Positions 37,101 through 48,878 of a stretch of DNA of 64,000 bases are shown here, one piece after another. Each line of letters begins with the position of its first letter. The first letter of the stretch is position 1. The notes under the pieces were generated by a model. The model was not told the DNA's origin. It did not search any database and saw only the letters and a list, made by a program, of their open reading frames with translations. A program made the position numbers and the translations under genes. Source of the DNA: Amoebophrya sp. A120 (Eukaryota; Sar; Dinophyceae; Syndiniales; Amoebophryaceae); contig CAJINV010000001.1 of assembly GCA_905178155.1 (NCBI GenBank), positions 12,073,832 through 12,137,831 on the forward strand, read 5' to 3'.

Positions 37101-38368
37101 GGTAGTGGTGAGCGAGCCAAGGTAATTGCTCCCGCTCTGCGAAAAAAAATCAGGATACCATTCGAGAGCGAGGAAGCGCGGGAGCTAAACAAATTGATTT
37201 TCGAGACAATATACTTCGGCGCGTGCGAGGCATCAATGGAGCTGGCAGCAAAGAACGGCCCGTATGAAACATGGAAGGGTTGCCCGGCTGACAAAGGTAA
37301 TATGCAAGCTTAAGAATTTTGCTTGAGAAAGAAAATCATAATTTGCTCACCTCGTCCGCAGGGAAATCTTAGTGCTGCTTTTATTGAAGTACTACAAACT
37401 AACGATGATCTTTCTGTCACGCACCCATATCCAACCTGACAATCGAATCGCGACACAGGTAAACTTCAATACGACCTGTGGGGCGTGACACCAACGCCAT
37501 TGCACGACTGGGCGGCTCTAAAGGAAAAAATTGCGCAGCACGGCATGCGCAATAGTTTACTGCTTGCCCCGATGCCAACCGCCTCCACGGCACAGATTTT
37601 GGGAAACAACGAATCTTTTGAGCCATACACGCAGAACATCTACGTATTGAAGACGTTTTCCTATAATTTTTTGACATTGATGACGCCGTGCACGTGCTGC
37701 ATTTGATGGAAAACATTCAAAAGTGACTATCGTCTGCTGGATTTCTCACCTCGCGATAATTTTATCAGGTCCGTCGTGTGCTATCCGGTGAATTCGTGCA
37801 AGTGAATCGGCATCTTTTGAAGGACTTGATTGACAGGGGGCTCTGGAACCAGGACATGAAAACAAAGCTCATCGCGAACAACGGGTCGGTGCAAACGATT
37901 GCAGAAATCCCATCCGACATGAAGGAAATGTACGTGAAAAGATGTTGTTGAAGATGAAGTCAAAGTTTTTAACAGCGTGGATGCCTTTTGGGTTTTGTGA
38001 AGCCGTTCTGATTTCCTACTAATTATTGTAATTGCGAAATAAACAAAAACCACCGCAGATACAAAACGGTCTGGGAGATCAAGCAGAAGCGCATTCTCGA
38101 ATTAGCAGCCGACCGCGGTGCGTTCATTGACCAGTCGCAGAGTCTCAACGTGCACATGACCGGTTGCACGACCCAGAAGCTTTCCTCGATGCACTTCTAC
38201 GGCTGGAAGCTCGGTCTCAAGACTGGGCAGTACTACCTGCGAACGAAGGCGGCTGTGGAGGCGATCAAATTTACGGTCGATGTTACCGACACGAAGAAAG
38301 CCCAGGCAAAGCTGAAGGCGGAGCAGGATGAGAAGAGCAAATACGAGTGCGTGGGGTGCGGCAGCTGA
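34170..38368 (+). CDS. RNR1: Ribonucleoside-diphosphate reductase large subunit (class Ia)
   Basis: Exons: 34170-34447, 34603-34946, 35098-35141, 35298-35522, 35648-35903, 36080-36175, 36331-36373, 36615-36947, 37154-37296, 37459-37643, 37769-37929 and 38059-38368. They total 2,418 nt, or 805 residues, against about 790 in animals. The enzyme makes deoxyribonucleotides from ribonucleoside diphosphates with a small radical-bearing partner, not seen here. The N-terminal ATP-cone (starts MYVVKRDG) controls activity. Active-site features are present: the CSNLCTE loop with Asn432, Cys434 and Glu436; the redox-pair region SSCFLLSM; and [27 protein letters not shown] and the C-terminal CVGCGS shuttle cysteines are also there. 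Eight introns are GT-AG and three are introners from three different families. About 10 extra Ser/Gly residues lie between VCNLAS and the next conserved block. Confidence 0.97.
35142..35292 (+). mobile_element. Introner element, family delta (151 bp)
   Basis: Flanked by CCATG at 35137-35141 and 35293-35297. Inner inverted repeats are AAATTTCCCGTACACGTAC and GTACATGTACGGGAAATTT (one mismatch), between TATCC and GCATA ends. Removal restores the conserved reductase sequence [16 protein letters not shown]. The nearest AG acceptor downstream would delete conserved residues, so GT-AG splicing is unlikely. Confidence 0.95.
36176..36325 (+). mobile_element. Introner element, family beta (150 bp)
   Basis: Flanked by GGACC at 36171-36175 and 36326-36330. 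Inner repeats are TTGCAAAAGTAACGTACT and AGTACGATACGTTTGCA. Removal joins CYKD to [13 protein letters not shown], which matches the reductase family through the SNQQNLGT motif. Confidence 0.95.
36374..36609 (+). mobile_element. Introner element, family epsilon (236 bp)
   Basis: Flanked by ATCCG at 36369-36373 and 36610-36614. The terminal inverted repeat is about 39 bp and nearly perfect, starting TATGGCGTTCTCAAACG and ending CGTTTGAGAACGCCATA. Removal restores [11 protein letters not shown] at the reductase active site. Only a 43-nt exon separates it from the beta copy upstream. Confidence 0.95.
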
Positions 38369-39672
38369 GGAAACAAGTTGCTTTGAATAGTGGCTGCAAG
38401 TCAACATCCTCGAGATGAACACACGCCACCTGTTTTGCACGAGATAGGAGAAGAATAATCTTCACTTTTAGTTTACTTTTTGACCGATTCCAATTCAATT
38501 AAGTATACCTATGCAGGAAATAAATGAGAAGTTGTTGCTTTGGATCCATCGACGAACTACAAAAATCCGTCGTCTGGATCGAAGCTGACTCGTCTATTAA
38601 CATTGATTTTCACTTCATTTTTCGATTTCACTTGCGCCAATGGCGAAGTGAGCGATGGCGGTTTTTGAACTAAATTGCATGCCGTTTTGAGAACAAGTGC
38701 CGTAGGGCTAGGAATACTCGGTTCCGGCAGGTTAGAGGAGCTTCACGCGAAGATATAACCGGTGAAGGTTCTAGAACTTTAATACCCACTATCAAGCGAA
38801 CTGTATTCTACCTTTTGAAGGTTCTTCGTCTTTCTACGAAAGGACGACAAAAAACGAGATAATTTCAACTTTTTGGCAACAAAAAATGCACTGTATTTTC
38901 AAGAATCATGATGATGATTTCGATTTGAATTTTTCCCGCAGTAAAATGCTAGAAAAACTTCGTACGAACACGAAGCGTCGTCGTATGAACTACTTATCCC
39001 GGGAGGAATTTTTTGTGCAGAACACACACCCGCCCGGGTTACCTATGAAGAAAAAAACACGATCAGGGAGGCTGCAGCCGATCGATTTAGTAATGGTGAA
39101 CCCACTGCATCGAGTGCTGAGGTTCTATGTGTACAGAGAAAACTTCTAGCAGCACAACAGAGCAGACAGACGCTGTGCAGTACGTGGTTGTGTCTGTGTG
39201 CAAATAACTGAGCAGCGCGTCTGTGTCTGAAGCAACGCTGAACCAGGTAGCAGTAATACCGGCTTCTAAGTAGAGTGTGGAGATAGCTGTTTCGTTTTCG
39301 ACGTACCGCTGCTGAGTGACCGTGAAATACACGAGGGATAGCAAAGATTAAGCTAGAGCGATTGAGAGCGACACCAGCGCGCTAATTCGTGGTTACGGGC
39401 AAGACCCTGGCTTCTCTAGTGCGATCCCTACATATTGACGTTCGAGGAGTAAGACAAATCGGCGAAGCGCTCAAATCGTTTCGTACTGTTGATCGTTGGT
39501 TTCTTTCGTTTTGCTGTGGCTGGGTGTTGACCCATTTACTCTTGAAAATTATGTAACGCGTCGTGCAAATGCAGAAGGTTTACGTTTAGGTTATGGGGGA
39601 GATGTAATAGATTCATATTCTTTCCGCGATTTTAAGACCGACAGTGGACGCCTGACAGGACAGAAAAACCCT
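38369..39672. other. Intergenic region with one weak ORF
   Basis: The plus-strand ORF 38886-39149 (87 codons, ATG start) is rich in Lys/Arg. It has no domain I recognise and could be chance. Frames just before 39673 stay open upstream for about 60 codons but without an ATG, so the next gene may begin earlier through a spliced or trans-spliced leader. Confidence 0.4.
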
Positions 39673-42600
39673 ATGCCGTCAGCCCGTCCGAGCGAGGTAG
39701 CTGCTGGCGGCAGCAGACCGCCTACCCGCGAGAAAATCGATCAACTCAAGGGCGACGCGAAGGCGATCACTAAATTGCTCAAGGACAGCAAATATCAAAT
39801 GTAAAGATGTCTGGGTCTGGAAGAATCCGAACTTGTGATGCTGCATTTGGATTCTAAAAAAATCTGTATTGCATGACCAGCAAAGGGAATGCAATTTTGG
39901 CTACGCGGCGAGGGCATTTGTCATGCGGAATAGGTATCCCGAAGCCCTCAAAAAGTCTGTGATGCTAGGGCATGCATCACAGACATCGTGGCCCCTGCAA
40001 AACGTGCATGACAAGTTTCAGAATCTTCAGACCCAGACATTTTTACATTTGAAAGCAAAAAGTGGACCGAGTTGACGCAGAGCGTTTTTTCTATCCTGTG
40101 CAAAAGTATCGCACTCGTACTAATCGCATTCATGCAATACAAATTTCTTTCTAAAGTTAAATCCGCATTACAAATTTTCTTTCTCATGCTGACGAAAGTT
40201 GTCATGCGATTTATACTAGTACGATGCTTTTGCATTTCATATTTTCGGAGCTGCAGCAGAAAGACCAGCTCGAGAAGAAATTCAACACCGTTGTCAAGCG
40301 GGCCGACGAGAATGAAACGAAGGTACTATTAGAGGAACTAAATTCACACACTTTCATTTGATTCGTGAATTGTGTTTGGGATGATTGTGATTGCTTCAGA
40401 CTCCCGACTACTTAATTTGAAGCCGAATTGGAATTCGCACTCGAGGCGAGTGTGATAATTGCGAACAGGAATGGGTTACACATTGTCTCTCTCTTCACTC
40501 GCACAGCTCGCGAAGCTGCAACGGGGCCTCGAGGAGGAAAAGCAGGCCCTTTGGGCGGAGGCTAGAAAAGAAAAATCGGACGCAGTGGAGCAGCTGGCAA
40601 CGGTGGAGGAACACTTGTCTGAAGCCAAGGAGCAAGTCGAATACCTCACCAAGGCGCTCGCGAAACATGAACACTCGTATACTATGCTACAGCTGCCGCC
40701 GTGCTTTGTTTGGTCATACGTTATCTTTGCTCTCTGCGAAGAACAGACCCTCACCTGCGTCAAAGATGGACTTTGCCATATGTTTTCTGGCGAACTTCTT
40801 GCGTTCTTCCAATTTATCTTGTTTGTATCGGGAATGAATCTTTACTAAGGTCCGAAGAAGCCGGGAAGACTACGGCCGGGCTTGAAGCAGAGGCGGAGTC
40901 CTTGCGCCGGCGGAACAGTGAGCTGGTTACACGCTGCAGTGAGTTGGAAGGCCGCTGCAAGGAATTAGAGACGGCAAACTTCGATTTGCTGAAACACAGC
41001 GAAAAGCAACAGAAAGAGTAAGTAGTTAAGTACTTATCTAAATGTCGACTTAAGTAAGTATTTCTTCGTCGTTGTGCACGAGGATGAAGTGATTGAAGAT
41101 AATGACCTTGCAACTGCGCAGCTGGCCGTTTGCGCTCGCGCTTCCCATGTAGATGGAATTGAAAATTCTCAGACTCTCTTCCCTAATGGAGGCCAATCAC
41201 CAAGCCAAGGAGTCCGCGATGCAGTACAAAACCGAAAGCGTCCGGATCGGCAATGCGTTGAAGGACGCCACGCAGAAGATCGCCGAGATGGCGAACTTTG
41301 GAAAGAAATTTCTCGAGCCAACCCCGCCCACTCCCGCGGTAGACGTGCGTCCCGGAAGCCGCGGGCGCGTGAGTTTCAACAGTACAACCGGGAGTGGTGG
41401 GAAGAACAGGGTGGTATTGGATCCGCTACCACTGTCGGTCACGGGCACACAGGAACCCATAGTAAGTCCAGTGAGCGGGTTTCAAAAGTGGGCAAACTTC
41501 TACGGTCTGCCAGAAAACGGAAAGCCGGAAGCGGCTGGTACAATGTTGAGACAGATATTTTCACAATCACAATTAGGATCTACTACTTCCTTGACCGTCA
41601 GCTAGGTTGTACTACCTGGCACTAAATCAATGGCAAAAGCGCGATATTGATACGTCGCTACAGGTGCGTCGCTGGCTAAGACCCTGAAGCAGTCGTTCGT
41701 GGAATCCGTAAAGAAAAAGTACGGCAACTTGATCCGCGGTTGGCGGGTACTGGCCGCCTATGCCTCGCAGGGAGACTCTTTGACTCTTGCGGAGTTTTCC
41801 AACGCGTATAAACAAATTGCTCCTTTACCTTGTTCATTTCATTGAAGAACGTTGATGAGTCTCAATGACAATGTAGTTCTGGGTCTCGGTATCTTGGATG
41901 AAACGAAAAGGAAAAGAACATACCCACAGCATGTCTATAAGTCATGCAACACCTGAATCATCATCGAAAGTCTTGAAACACCTCCGCTGCAGGTGCCACG
42001 AGCTTCACCTGATCTCCGAGAAGAACATGAAAATGACCTTCCACGACTTTGTCGGGAATTTCCACGGGAAGCTGACCCTACCCGACCTCGATTCCGAATC
42101 TTACCGCGCCTGGAGCAACCTACGGCTGAAACTGCAAGACCTGTTTGGTTCGACCGTGCACGGGATACGCGAGATGTTTGGCCCGAAAGCCAGCCTCTCC
42201 GCGGAGGACTTTCTGCACTGCGTCGAGCACATCAAGGTGCAGAAGGGAAAACTGCTGGTCACGTATCTGCAAGTCGAGAACCGCGTTTACTCCGACTCGC
42301 TTGTCCTGAACGAATCCGAAGTGCCGGCACTGAAGGTTGACAGTCAAACCTTGCTCGAGATGCAGAAGAGCGGCAGCACCCTGTCTCCCGACGCAAAAAA
42401 ATTCCTCCAGCGCGAGCAGGCGCAGGAAAAGCGCGCGAGCCGGGCGAGCGCCCCATCTGCTGCGATGAGGCGCGGCTCCCCGGACTTGTACACATCAAAT
42501 CAGCCGACGGACTCTCCGGAACTCGGTGGGACCACGCTCGAGCCGCCAATGAGTGCGAGTTACTACGCGACGAGTAGCCCGATGCTAGAGCAGTCTTTGA

Positions 42601-45328
42601 AGAAGGAGAAGCTCACCGGGGCACAGTTGTTTGAAAATTTGAAGAGGCTGCTCATCAAGAAGTATCGGTCCCTGTCCCTCGCGTGGAAAACTGCCTTCGA
42701 CGTGCAGGGCCGAGGCCACTGCGGGTCGCAGCACTTTGCTGCGGTGTGCCGCGGGTTGGGCTTCGAGGGGGCGAATAGCGTATGGCGGGAGGTGGTGCAG
42801 TGGCGCTCAAAGAGCGGTTTGTTGACCTACGCGGATCTCGACCCCGAGGGTGCGCAACTGATCTACGAGTTAAAAGCCAGGATGGTTGACAAGTAAGTAC
42901 ATGCTTGCAATAGACGAAAATTGTAAAGTTATGCGTGAGACTGCTCCTTCGTTCTAGAAGTATCGTGGAAGATGTTTATGTTGATCAACATGATTTTTGA
43001 TCAACATGATTTTTGATCAACACGCTCGTGCACCCCAATAAACAAGGTATCGCGACTTCGTCACTGCCTGGGTCGTCGGTATCGATATGGATGGCAGCAA
43101 CCGCGTTTCTGAGGCCGACTTTGTGAATACGGTATCTAGTGGCAAATTTGGTGACTTTTCGGAAGTGGAATCGCGGCAGCTGTTCCGTTTACTGCGCTCT
43201 GCGGACAAGAAGTTCCTGCAGCTCCACGATATCGACGTCAAAGCGGGTCAACAGCTGATGGACGGCAATCTGCCTCCCTATGTGGACCAAATGAAGGCGG
43301 AAGCGAGGAAGCAGCTCAGTCGCGGCATGAGCCGGGAAAGGAGAACCGAGTTTTTGGTCAGGCAGAATTCGCACGAGGTATCTTGTTATCATTCACCTGA
43401 TCGTGTCATGAGCCCATAAGCGCGAGTACCTTCTTCTTCTGTGTCTCTCTGCCTTTTGTTTTCGCTGTGTTGATGAAGTATCTATTGAATGTTGTCGCTG
43501 GATTCCATTCTATTTGCACTAGATCCACGCCTTCCGGACGGAGTTTGCGCAGCACAAGCGGCAGCAGCTGAACGCTAAGGATGAACGGCGGCAGAGCCGG
43601 GACATGGGGGCGAGTTCCAAGGAGGAGTTCCTGAGCTTTCTGAAGCGCAAGTACGGAAACCTGCCCCGCGCCTGGCGCACGGCCTTCGACACGGACGGCA
43701 ACGGGAAAGTTTCGCAGCAGGAGTTCTTCAGTGTCTGTCGACACCTGAACGCCTTTATCGGCGACGTGAGCAAGTTGTTTTCCGAGTTCGACGTGGACCA
43801 GAGCGGCATTTTGTCCCTCGCGGAGGTCGACCCGGCGGCGTGGCGGATTTTGTCCAATTTTGAGGACAAGTGTCTCGAGGCGGTGGCTGCTTCCTCCTCG
43901 CGGGGGGCGGTAGTGGTCCAGCCCCCCTCTGCGTCCACGACGATTGGCGGTGCGCAATCCGGGTCCGACGCGTCGGAGCCAAGCGGTGCAGCTGTTCCCC
44001 GTGGGCGCACGGGAGCGTTGGCGAAGTGGTGGAGCGTGTTCTTCGCCGATCAGGATTTTGCGGAGCACGACCTCCTGCGCCGTATGCAGGACAACAGCGC
44101 GGTGACGGCGACAATTCTGAAGATCGATTTCACCAGGTTCCAGGCCATCTGTGCGAAGGATTTGAATTTGCACAACGAAGTGACGGTCAGGAAGCTGTTT
44201 TCCTACTTTGCAAAGGAGGAGGGATCCACGTTTCTGACCGAAACGGATTTTAAGGCGATGGACATCCCGAAAATGCGGGACATGCGCGAGCGCAAGCGTC
44301 GTAGCAGCAACGCATTTGGGGGCGGCGCGCGATCTCGGAGCACGTCGCTCCAAAGCTCAAAGCAGGCGAGCGCCAGTCCATCCGAGAACGAGGGAGCCAG
44401 CAACGTCGTGAGTCCTGCGGTCCCGGAGGAGGGGATTGTCGGTAGTACAGCCGGGGCCGCGGCCACCGAAGTGTTGAAGGCCGCAAAGCCGGAAGAAGCG
44501 AGCAAGTCGGAGGAAGAAACAGATGCATATCACAAGAAAAAAGTGTTACAGTTACACATTTGTTGGAGTTTCTGCATCACAAATTTTCTCTGTGTGGCAG
44601 GGAAAACTTGTAATGCGAAGATCATTAGGGAAAACAGGAAGGAAACGAGGCTCCCAAGCATTTCCTGCATGAGAAAGGTTATCTGTGTTGCTGGTCTTGC
44701 AACACAATGTGTAACTGTAACACTTTTTTCTTGCGATACTGCAGATGCCGACCACAGCAGCAGCACAAGCGCCGAGGCAAGTGGAGGTTCCAGCACGGAG
44801 CCGGAACCTGCAGCGGATCAGGTCGGTCTTGCAAAAAAGAATGACGCCGATGTTCTTGGAGCGAGTGCCAGTGAGGAAGAAGATCCTATCTTGGGAGCCT
44901 CACAGGAAACCGCAGAAGAGGAGGAAGTAACGAAACCAGCAGGAGAACAGGATCCAAGTGCTGCTACAATAGACAAGGCTGAAGAATCTTCTGCTCCGGA
45001 GGGCGGACAGGAAATTATCATTCCTACTCGATCTGCAGCGAAAGATGACGAAGAGCCGCCAGCAGCAGTAGAGGCTGCGACCACCACGACAACGTCCGAC
45101 ATTGACGAGTTTTGCGTGACCTTCGTCGAGGCGAATGAGGGTGACTGCAGCCGCGCGTGGGGCAACCTCTTCGGCACCGACGAGGATGTCGAGGAAGCCA
45201 AGTTTGTCGACTTTTGCAAGGCCGTGCGGGCGAAGGGGTTCCAGGGCAACTTGAAGCTTCTGTGGACCAAGTTCGGTGGGACGGATACACTCTGCCCCGG
45301 TGACATGGAAGAAAAGCTGTTCTTCTGA
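39673..45328 (+). CDS. Coiled-coil protein with multiple EF-hand-like calcium-binding repeats
   Basis: Exons: 39673-39792, 40060-40091, 40247-40322, 40507-40676, 40850-41017, 41173-41537, 41664-41805, 41993-42892, 43047-43377, 43523-44527 and 44744-45328, in phase throughout, about 1,297 residues. Three introns are introners; the rest are GT-AG. Residues about 50-190 form a Glu/Lys/Leu heptad coiled coil. A recurring unit follows, KKYGNL-x-RxWR then an EF-hand pair. The best loops are DTDGNGKVSQQE (near 824) and DVDQSGILSLAE (near 858), with full calcium ligands. The loop at GIDMDGSNRVSEAD is partly intact. Earlier copies (DVQGRGHCGSQH) have lost ligands. The C-terminal third is Ala/Glu/Ser-rich, with a last Trp-containing degenerate repeat. 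The role is probably calcium-dependent scaffolding; no enzyme domain is seen. The start is the first in-frame ATG and may be too short. Confidence 0.8.
39793..40054 (+). mobile_element. Introner element, family alpha (262 bp)
   Basis: Flanked by GCAAA at 39788-39792 and 40055-40059. It starts TATCAAATG and ends CATTTGAAA, one base off the usual CATTTGATA. Removal joins GAC AGC AAA to AAG TGG in frame within the coiled-coil gene. The 32-nt exon after it is the smallest in the window. Confidence 0.92.
40092..40241 (+). mobile_element. Introner element, family beta (150 bp)
   Basis: Flanked by TTTTC at 40087-40091 and 40242-40246. It starts TATCCTGTGCAAAAGTATCG and ends with a TGCTTTTGCATTTCATA type repeat. 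Removal joins GTT TTT TC to G GAG CTG and keeps the heptad pattern of the coiled coil. Confidence 0.93.
44528..44738 (+). mobile_element. Introner element, family zeta (211 bp)
   Basis: It starts TATCACAAGAAAAAAGTG and ends with CACTTTTTTCTTGCGATA, inverted repeats of about 30 bp. The flanks ATGCA (44523-44527) and CTGCA (44739-44743) match at 4 of 5. An alternative repeat, CAGATGC, also spans the junction. Either way excision keeps the frame (ETDA then DADHSS or DHSS). Confidence 0.88.
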
Positions 45329-46640
45329 CTCTAATCTTTGGAAACACATTCACCAAAAAATGAATCCTGCTCTACTGCGAATGTCAAAAACAAAGATGTC
45401 AAAAACAAAGATAGAAAGATGGAACTTTAACTAGACTCGTCATGATTGTCCTGGACCTAGATGGCAATTGACGAAGCGAAAATCTATGTGAAACTTGCAA
45501 GACGGTGCTATAATTTGTACGATTGTATCAACTGCGCAAAAGTAAAAATTCGAATGAATACAGACCGATTTCTCATTCTCTTGTTTCACTAGCTACTTCT
45601 ATTTGCATCTTACTTGTTGATGATCTTTCTTGTTACATCAGCAGGGCCAAGAGCAGGGCCATGGTAGCCTCAGCGATTGCCAGTCCGACTCTTGGTCGCG
45701 GTTTCTCCAGATCAAATGTACGATTCCTCTTCCTCGATGCTTGACTATCTTCCGAAATGCAACCTTAGGCCCTGATTTGAAATGGAAATCAACGATGAGA
45801 AAAACGTGGCCTTCATGTTTGATGCTCGTTTCCACCGTCATGGCCCAAACATGGAGCATCAAGCGGACGAATTTAAGATACCGGTGGAAGATAGAGGATT
45901 GGCTATCGCTCCAGGTTTGTAGCCACAGCGCAAACCACTACCACATCCAGCAGCGGGGCTTCACCCACAGAAAAAAAAAATAGATTGTTTGCTCAACCGG
46001 CTACGCAGACAGCAATGCAAGTCTAACTCGACAGTGAGGTTGTCAAACTATGTCTCCTCTACTTGATCTCTAGCTTTAGAACGTGTTCTGCGTGCCCTGC
46101 TTTCGAAGCTTCGAAGCTACGTGAAATTTTCCTGTGTCGAGCGTGGCAACGTGCTGTATAATTTCCTTGAAGTTGAAGATCCTTCTCCTTTGTTTTTCCT
46201 TTTTGTTCGGAATAGTACTTCTACTACCCATTCAGATCTGTCATCGCTTTCGGATTCTTGTTTGACTTTGTAATGCAGCAGCGGGCACCAGCGGCAGGGG
46301 CAGCATCAGCGTCACGTTCAAAAAGAAAATCGAAACTATCAACGCTGGCTTGGTAGATCTCAGCTCAAGAAGACAGCCTCCGTTCATTTCGTGTTTAAGT
46401 TTGAAACTCTATTTGCAGTTGTGCAAAAAGCTAGATCCTTCTTTTTGTTGATGACCCAGTGGCAGTGACCACGGCGATCGATGAGCTTTGTTTGGAACCT
46501 CCTGCTGGCTGGCTTTGCACATTATCACAAAAAACTATGTATGTGATGAGAGCAGCACTTACTTTCTTTGATTTTCGCTAGAGACCGGTACGCGCTGAGG
46601 CCTAGATTTGTAATCACCATGCTACGATGAGGGTTACTAT
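45329..46640. other. Intergenic region
   Basis: Mixed-composition spacer after the EF-hand gene. Apart from the small ORF listed at 45782, I see no gene, and nothing structured until the GC-rich repeats begin. Confidence 0.45.
45782..45922 (+). CDS. Small ORF, 46 codons (hypothetical)
   Basis: It begins MEINDEKNVAFMFDARF, an ordinary acidic/aromatic mix that looks more coding than its surroundings. A GTTTGT donor near the stop could extend it into a short downstream exon ending PQKKK, but that intron would be only 36 nt. The upstream frames contain stops. It may be a real short exon of an unrecognised gene or chance. Confidence 0.25.
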   Translation: MEINDEKNVAFMFDARFHRHGPNMEHQADEFKIPVEDRGLAIAPGL

Positions 46641-46659
46641 TTTTGTGTCGCGCATACCA

Positions 46660-47180
46660 TCGGGGAAAGCAGGGGGCCCCCGCCTCCCGCCCTCTCGGTC
46701 GCCCGCTGCGTATCCCGCTTGCAGGGGGCCCCCGCCCTTCCGCCTGCCGCCTCCACAGGGGGCCCCCGCTCCTCACCGGGGCCGCCCGCCTGGTGAAACA
46801 GGGGGCCCCCGCCCCCCGCCCTCTCACCCGCTGCGTATCCCGCCTCCGCAGGGGGCCCCCGCCCTTCCACCTCCGCAGGGGGCCCCCGCTCCTTTCCCGG
46901 GTCGCCCGCCGGAGGCCACAGGGGGCCTCCGTCCTTCTCCGCGGTAAGTCTCTCTCGCCCGCAGGGGGCCCCCCACCTCCACCTTTGGTGCCCTAGGGGG
47001 CCCCGCGCCTTTCTCTCCCGCGCGCAGGGGGCCCCCGCCCCTGACTCCTGGGGTCCGCCTGTGGTGCCCAAGGGGGCCCCCCGCCTTTCTCTCCTGCCCA
47101 CAGGGGGCCCGCCCCTCACTCCTGGTGTTCGAGGGGGTCCCCCGCCTTCCTTTCCCACTCGCAAGGGCTCCTGTCAAGTA
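46660..47180. repeat. GC-rich array of CAGGGGGCCCCCGC-like units
   Basis: More than a dozen copies of a palindromic core (GGGGGCCCCC or GGGGCCCC), spaced about 25-60 bp apart and separated by C/T-rich spacers such as CGCCCTTCC. Open frames on both strands here are a product of the composition. Confidence 0.85.
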
Positions 47181-47330
47181 CATCGCTCCGCGCCCGCAAT
47201 AGGGGAAACGCAGCGGGGCCCCGCCCCGCATTCACCCCCGTTGCCGCAGGCCGGGAGCTCGCGCTGGTGCCCTGCCCTCCCAAGAAGTGGCAACACATTC
47301 ATGGGCCCCGCGCGGCTGAAGTACATAACC

Positions 47331-47440
47331 AGTAGCGCCGCCTAGGCCTCTGCGCGGGGCCAACCGCAAATACGCGGCTGGGCCAACCAGTAGCGCCGCG
47401 TGGGCCTCTGCGCGGGGTCAACCGCAAGTACGCGGCTGGA
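47331..47440. repeat. 58-bp tandem duplication
   Basis: Two copies, beginning AGTAGCGCCG at 47331 and 47389, differ at a few positions. Each contains CCTCTGCGCGGGG and ACGCGGCTGG. This is part of a 2-kb GC-rich non-coding tract. Confidence 0.75.
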
Positions 47441-48878
47441 GCAGGGCAGACGTACGCAAAGGCCCGCGCATAGCGCCTGAACACACGGCGACGGCGACGT
47501 GGGACGGCGGGCACAGAGTTGGACAAGCTGACTGTGGCCGCCGACGTGGGTACGCACGCTGCCCGCGCGTGCCGAGGTGATCGGCAGGGGCGGCCTGCGC
47601 GAGCGGGGGGCCTCTGCAAGAATTAGGGGCAGCAGCCCTGTTGGGCTGTCACTGGTGCCCATGTTGTTTAGGAAGGCCGCAGGACTTTTGTGCTCGTTGG
47701 TTGTCAATGCGCCGTATTGACAACGAACCAGAGCAGTGTGTTGGGGAATACTGCCCACATGCGCCGGCACACGCACTACGCGCGCGGGAAAATATTGCCC
47801 CCAAGCGTTGGCGCCAACATGTGCCAGGGCACGGACGCAGTGCGCCGAGCAGCCGGAGCCGTGCTGTTAGGGCGTGCGGATTCTGACCCGCGCCGGCAAG
47901 GGCCACCACGGAAAAAAGTAGACACGCGCCCGGGCGCGCAACGGAAATACTGCCCACATGCGCCGCGGTGCGGGCTAGCGCGATGCCAGGCAGCCGCAAG
48001 CCTGGCGCGGAGCGTTGCAAGGGGAGGCGCTCCGTGAAACAGGGCCCACACCGTCGCGACCCCAACGCGCGACGGTCGCGTCAAACCACGGAAACCAACT
48101 CCGGACGCTGGCGCCATACCATTGGGGTTCGAGAGAAAGTCGCCGCGCTTGTTCCGATTTGTGTCACGGCGAGACACATCGTGAAAAAAGGACCCTGCCC
48201 TCGTGATTCGGCTGCGCGGCTTTCGCGAAATATCGCGGAAAAGCAGAAAAAACCAATGCCGCAAACAGGGCCCGTAGCATCGCGATTCGCGACGCAAGCG
48301 GTAATTTTTTGCTCGATTTTTTGCACGGTGCAAATACTCGTGCAATAGAGGCCCTACCATCGCGATTAGCATAGAAAACACAGCAACTTTTGCACGATTT
48401 TCACCAGTTTCACGACAAATCCCGGGACTCGGGAAATCCCGGGATTCCGGAAAGACGTGAGTAAAAGACAAAAGCAAAAACCAGAAGACTCCGAAGGGCC
48501 AACCCGCATGGTATGGTGCGCGTAGGCCAATAAAGTCCTTATGTTTTCGTAATGTAAAAAAAGCCGCTTCACGAGGGCACCACGCCCGGGCTTCCTAGCG
48601 CAGCTTCCTAGCGCTTGAACTTACGAAACAAGAAACCGCACTACACAGGCGATTGCGAATGCCCGACGTCGTGTCCGCACTGAAGAATATTGTTGCTAAG
48701 GCACGCAACAACTCGAATAAAGGACGTGCTTCAGAGGGAGCATACTAATTGTTTGACGGACAGCTCTTCCGTGCAAAAGATCAATTGTAATTCGAAGGAC
48801 CTCGTCGCGCTCGCGGCTATGTGGGGCTTGGCGGCGTTATTTTCCGGGACTACAAAAACAAAAACCTCCTCAACTAAG
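47441..48878. other. GC-rich non-coding tract, then spacer before the S51-like gene
   Basis: Contains scattered repeats such as AATACTGCCCACATGCGCC (47749 and 47947 areas) and several TCGCGA-rich palindromic patches near 48050-48360. Long minus-strand frames (up to 233 codons) have repeat-like composition and no domain. From about 48500 the composition becomes normal. Confidence 0.5.

Noticed and set aside
43406-44353. A 315-codon minus-strand frame
   Set aside because: Antisense to EF-hand loops that are clearly coding on the plus strand.
46525-48477. Several minus-strand frames up to 233 codons in the GC-rich tract
   Set aside because: Composition-driven Gly/Pro/Arg-rich frames within repeats, with no domains.
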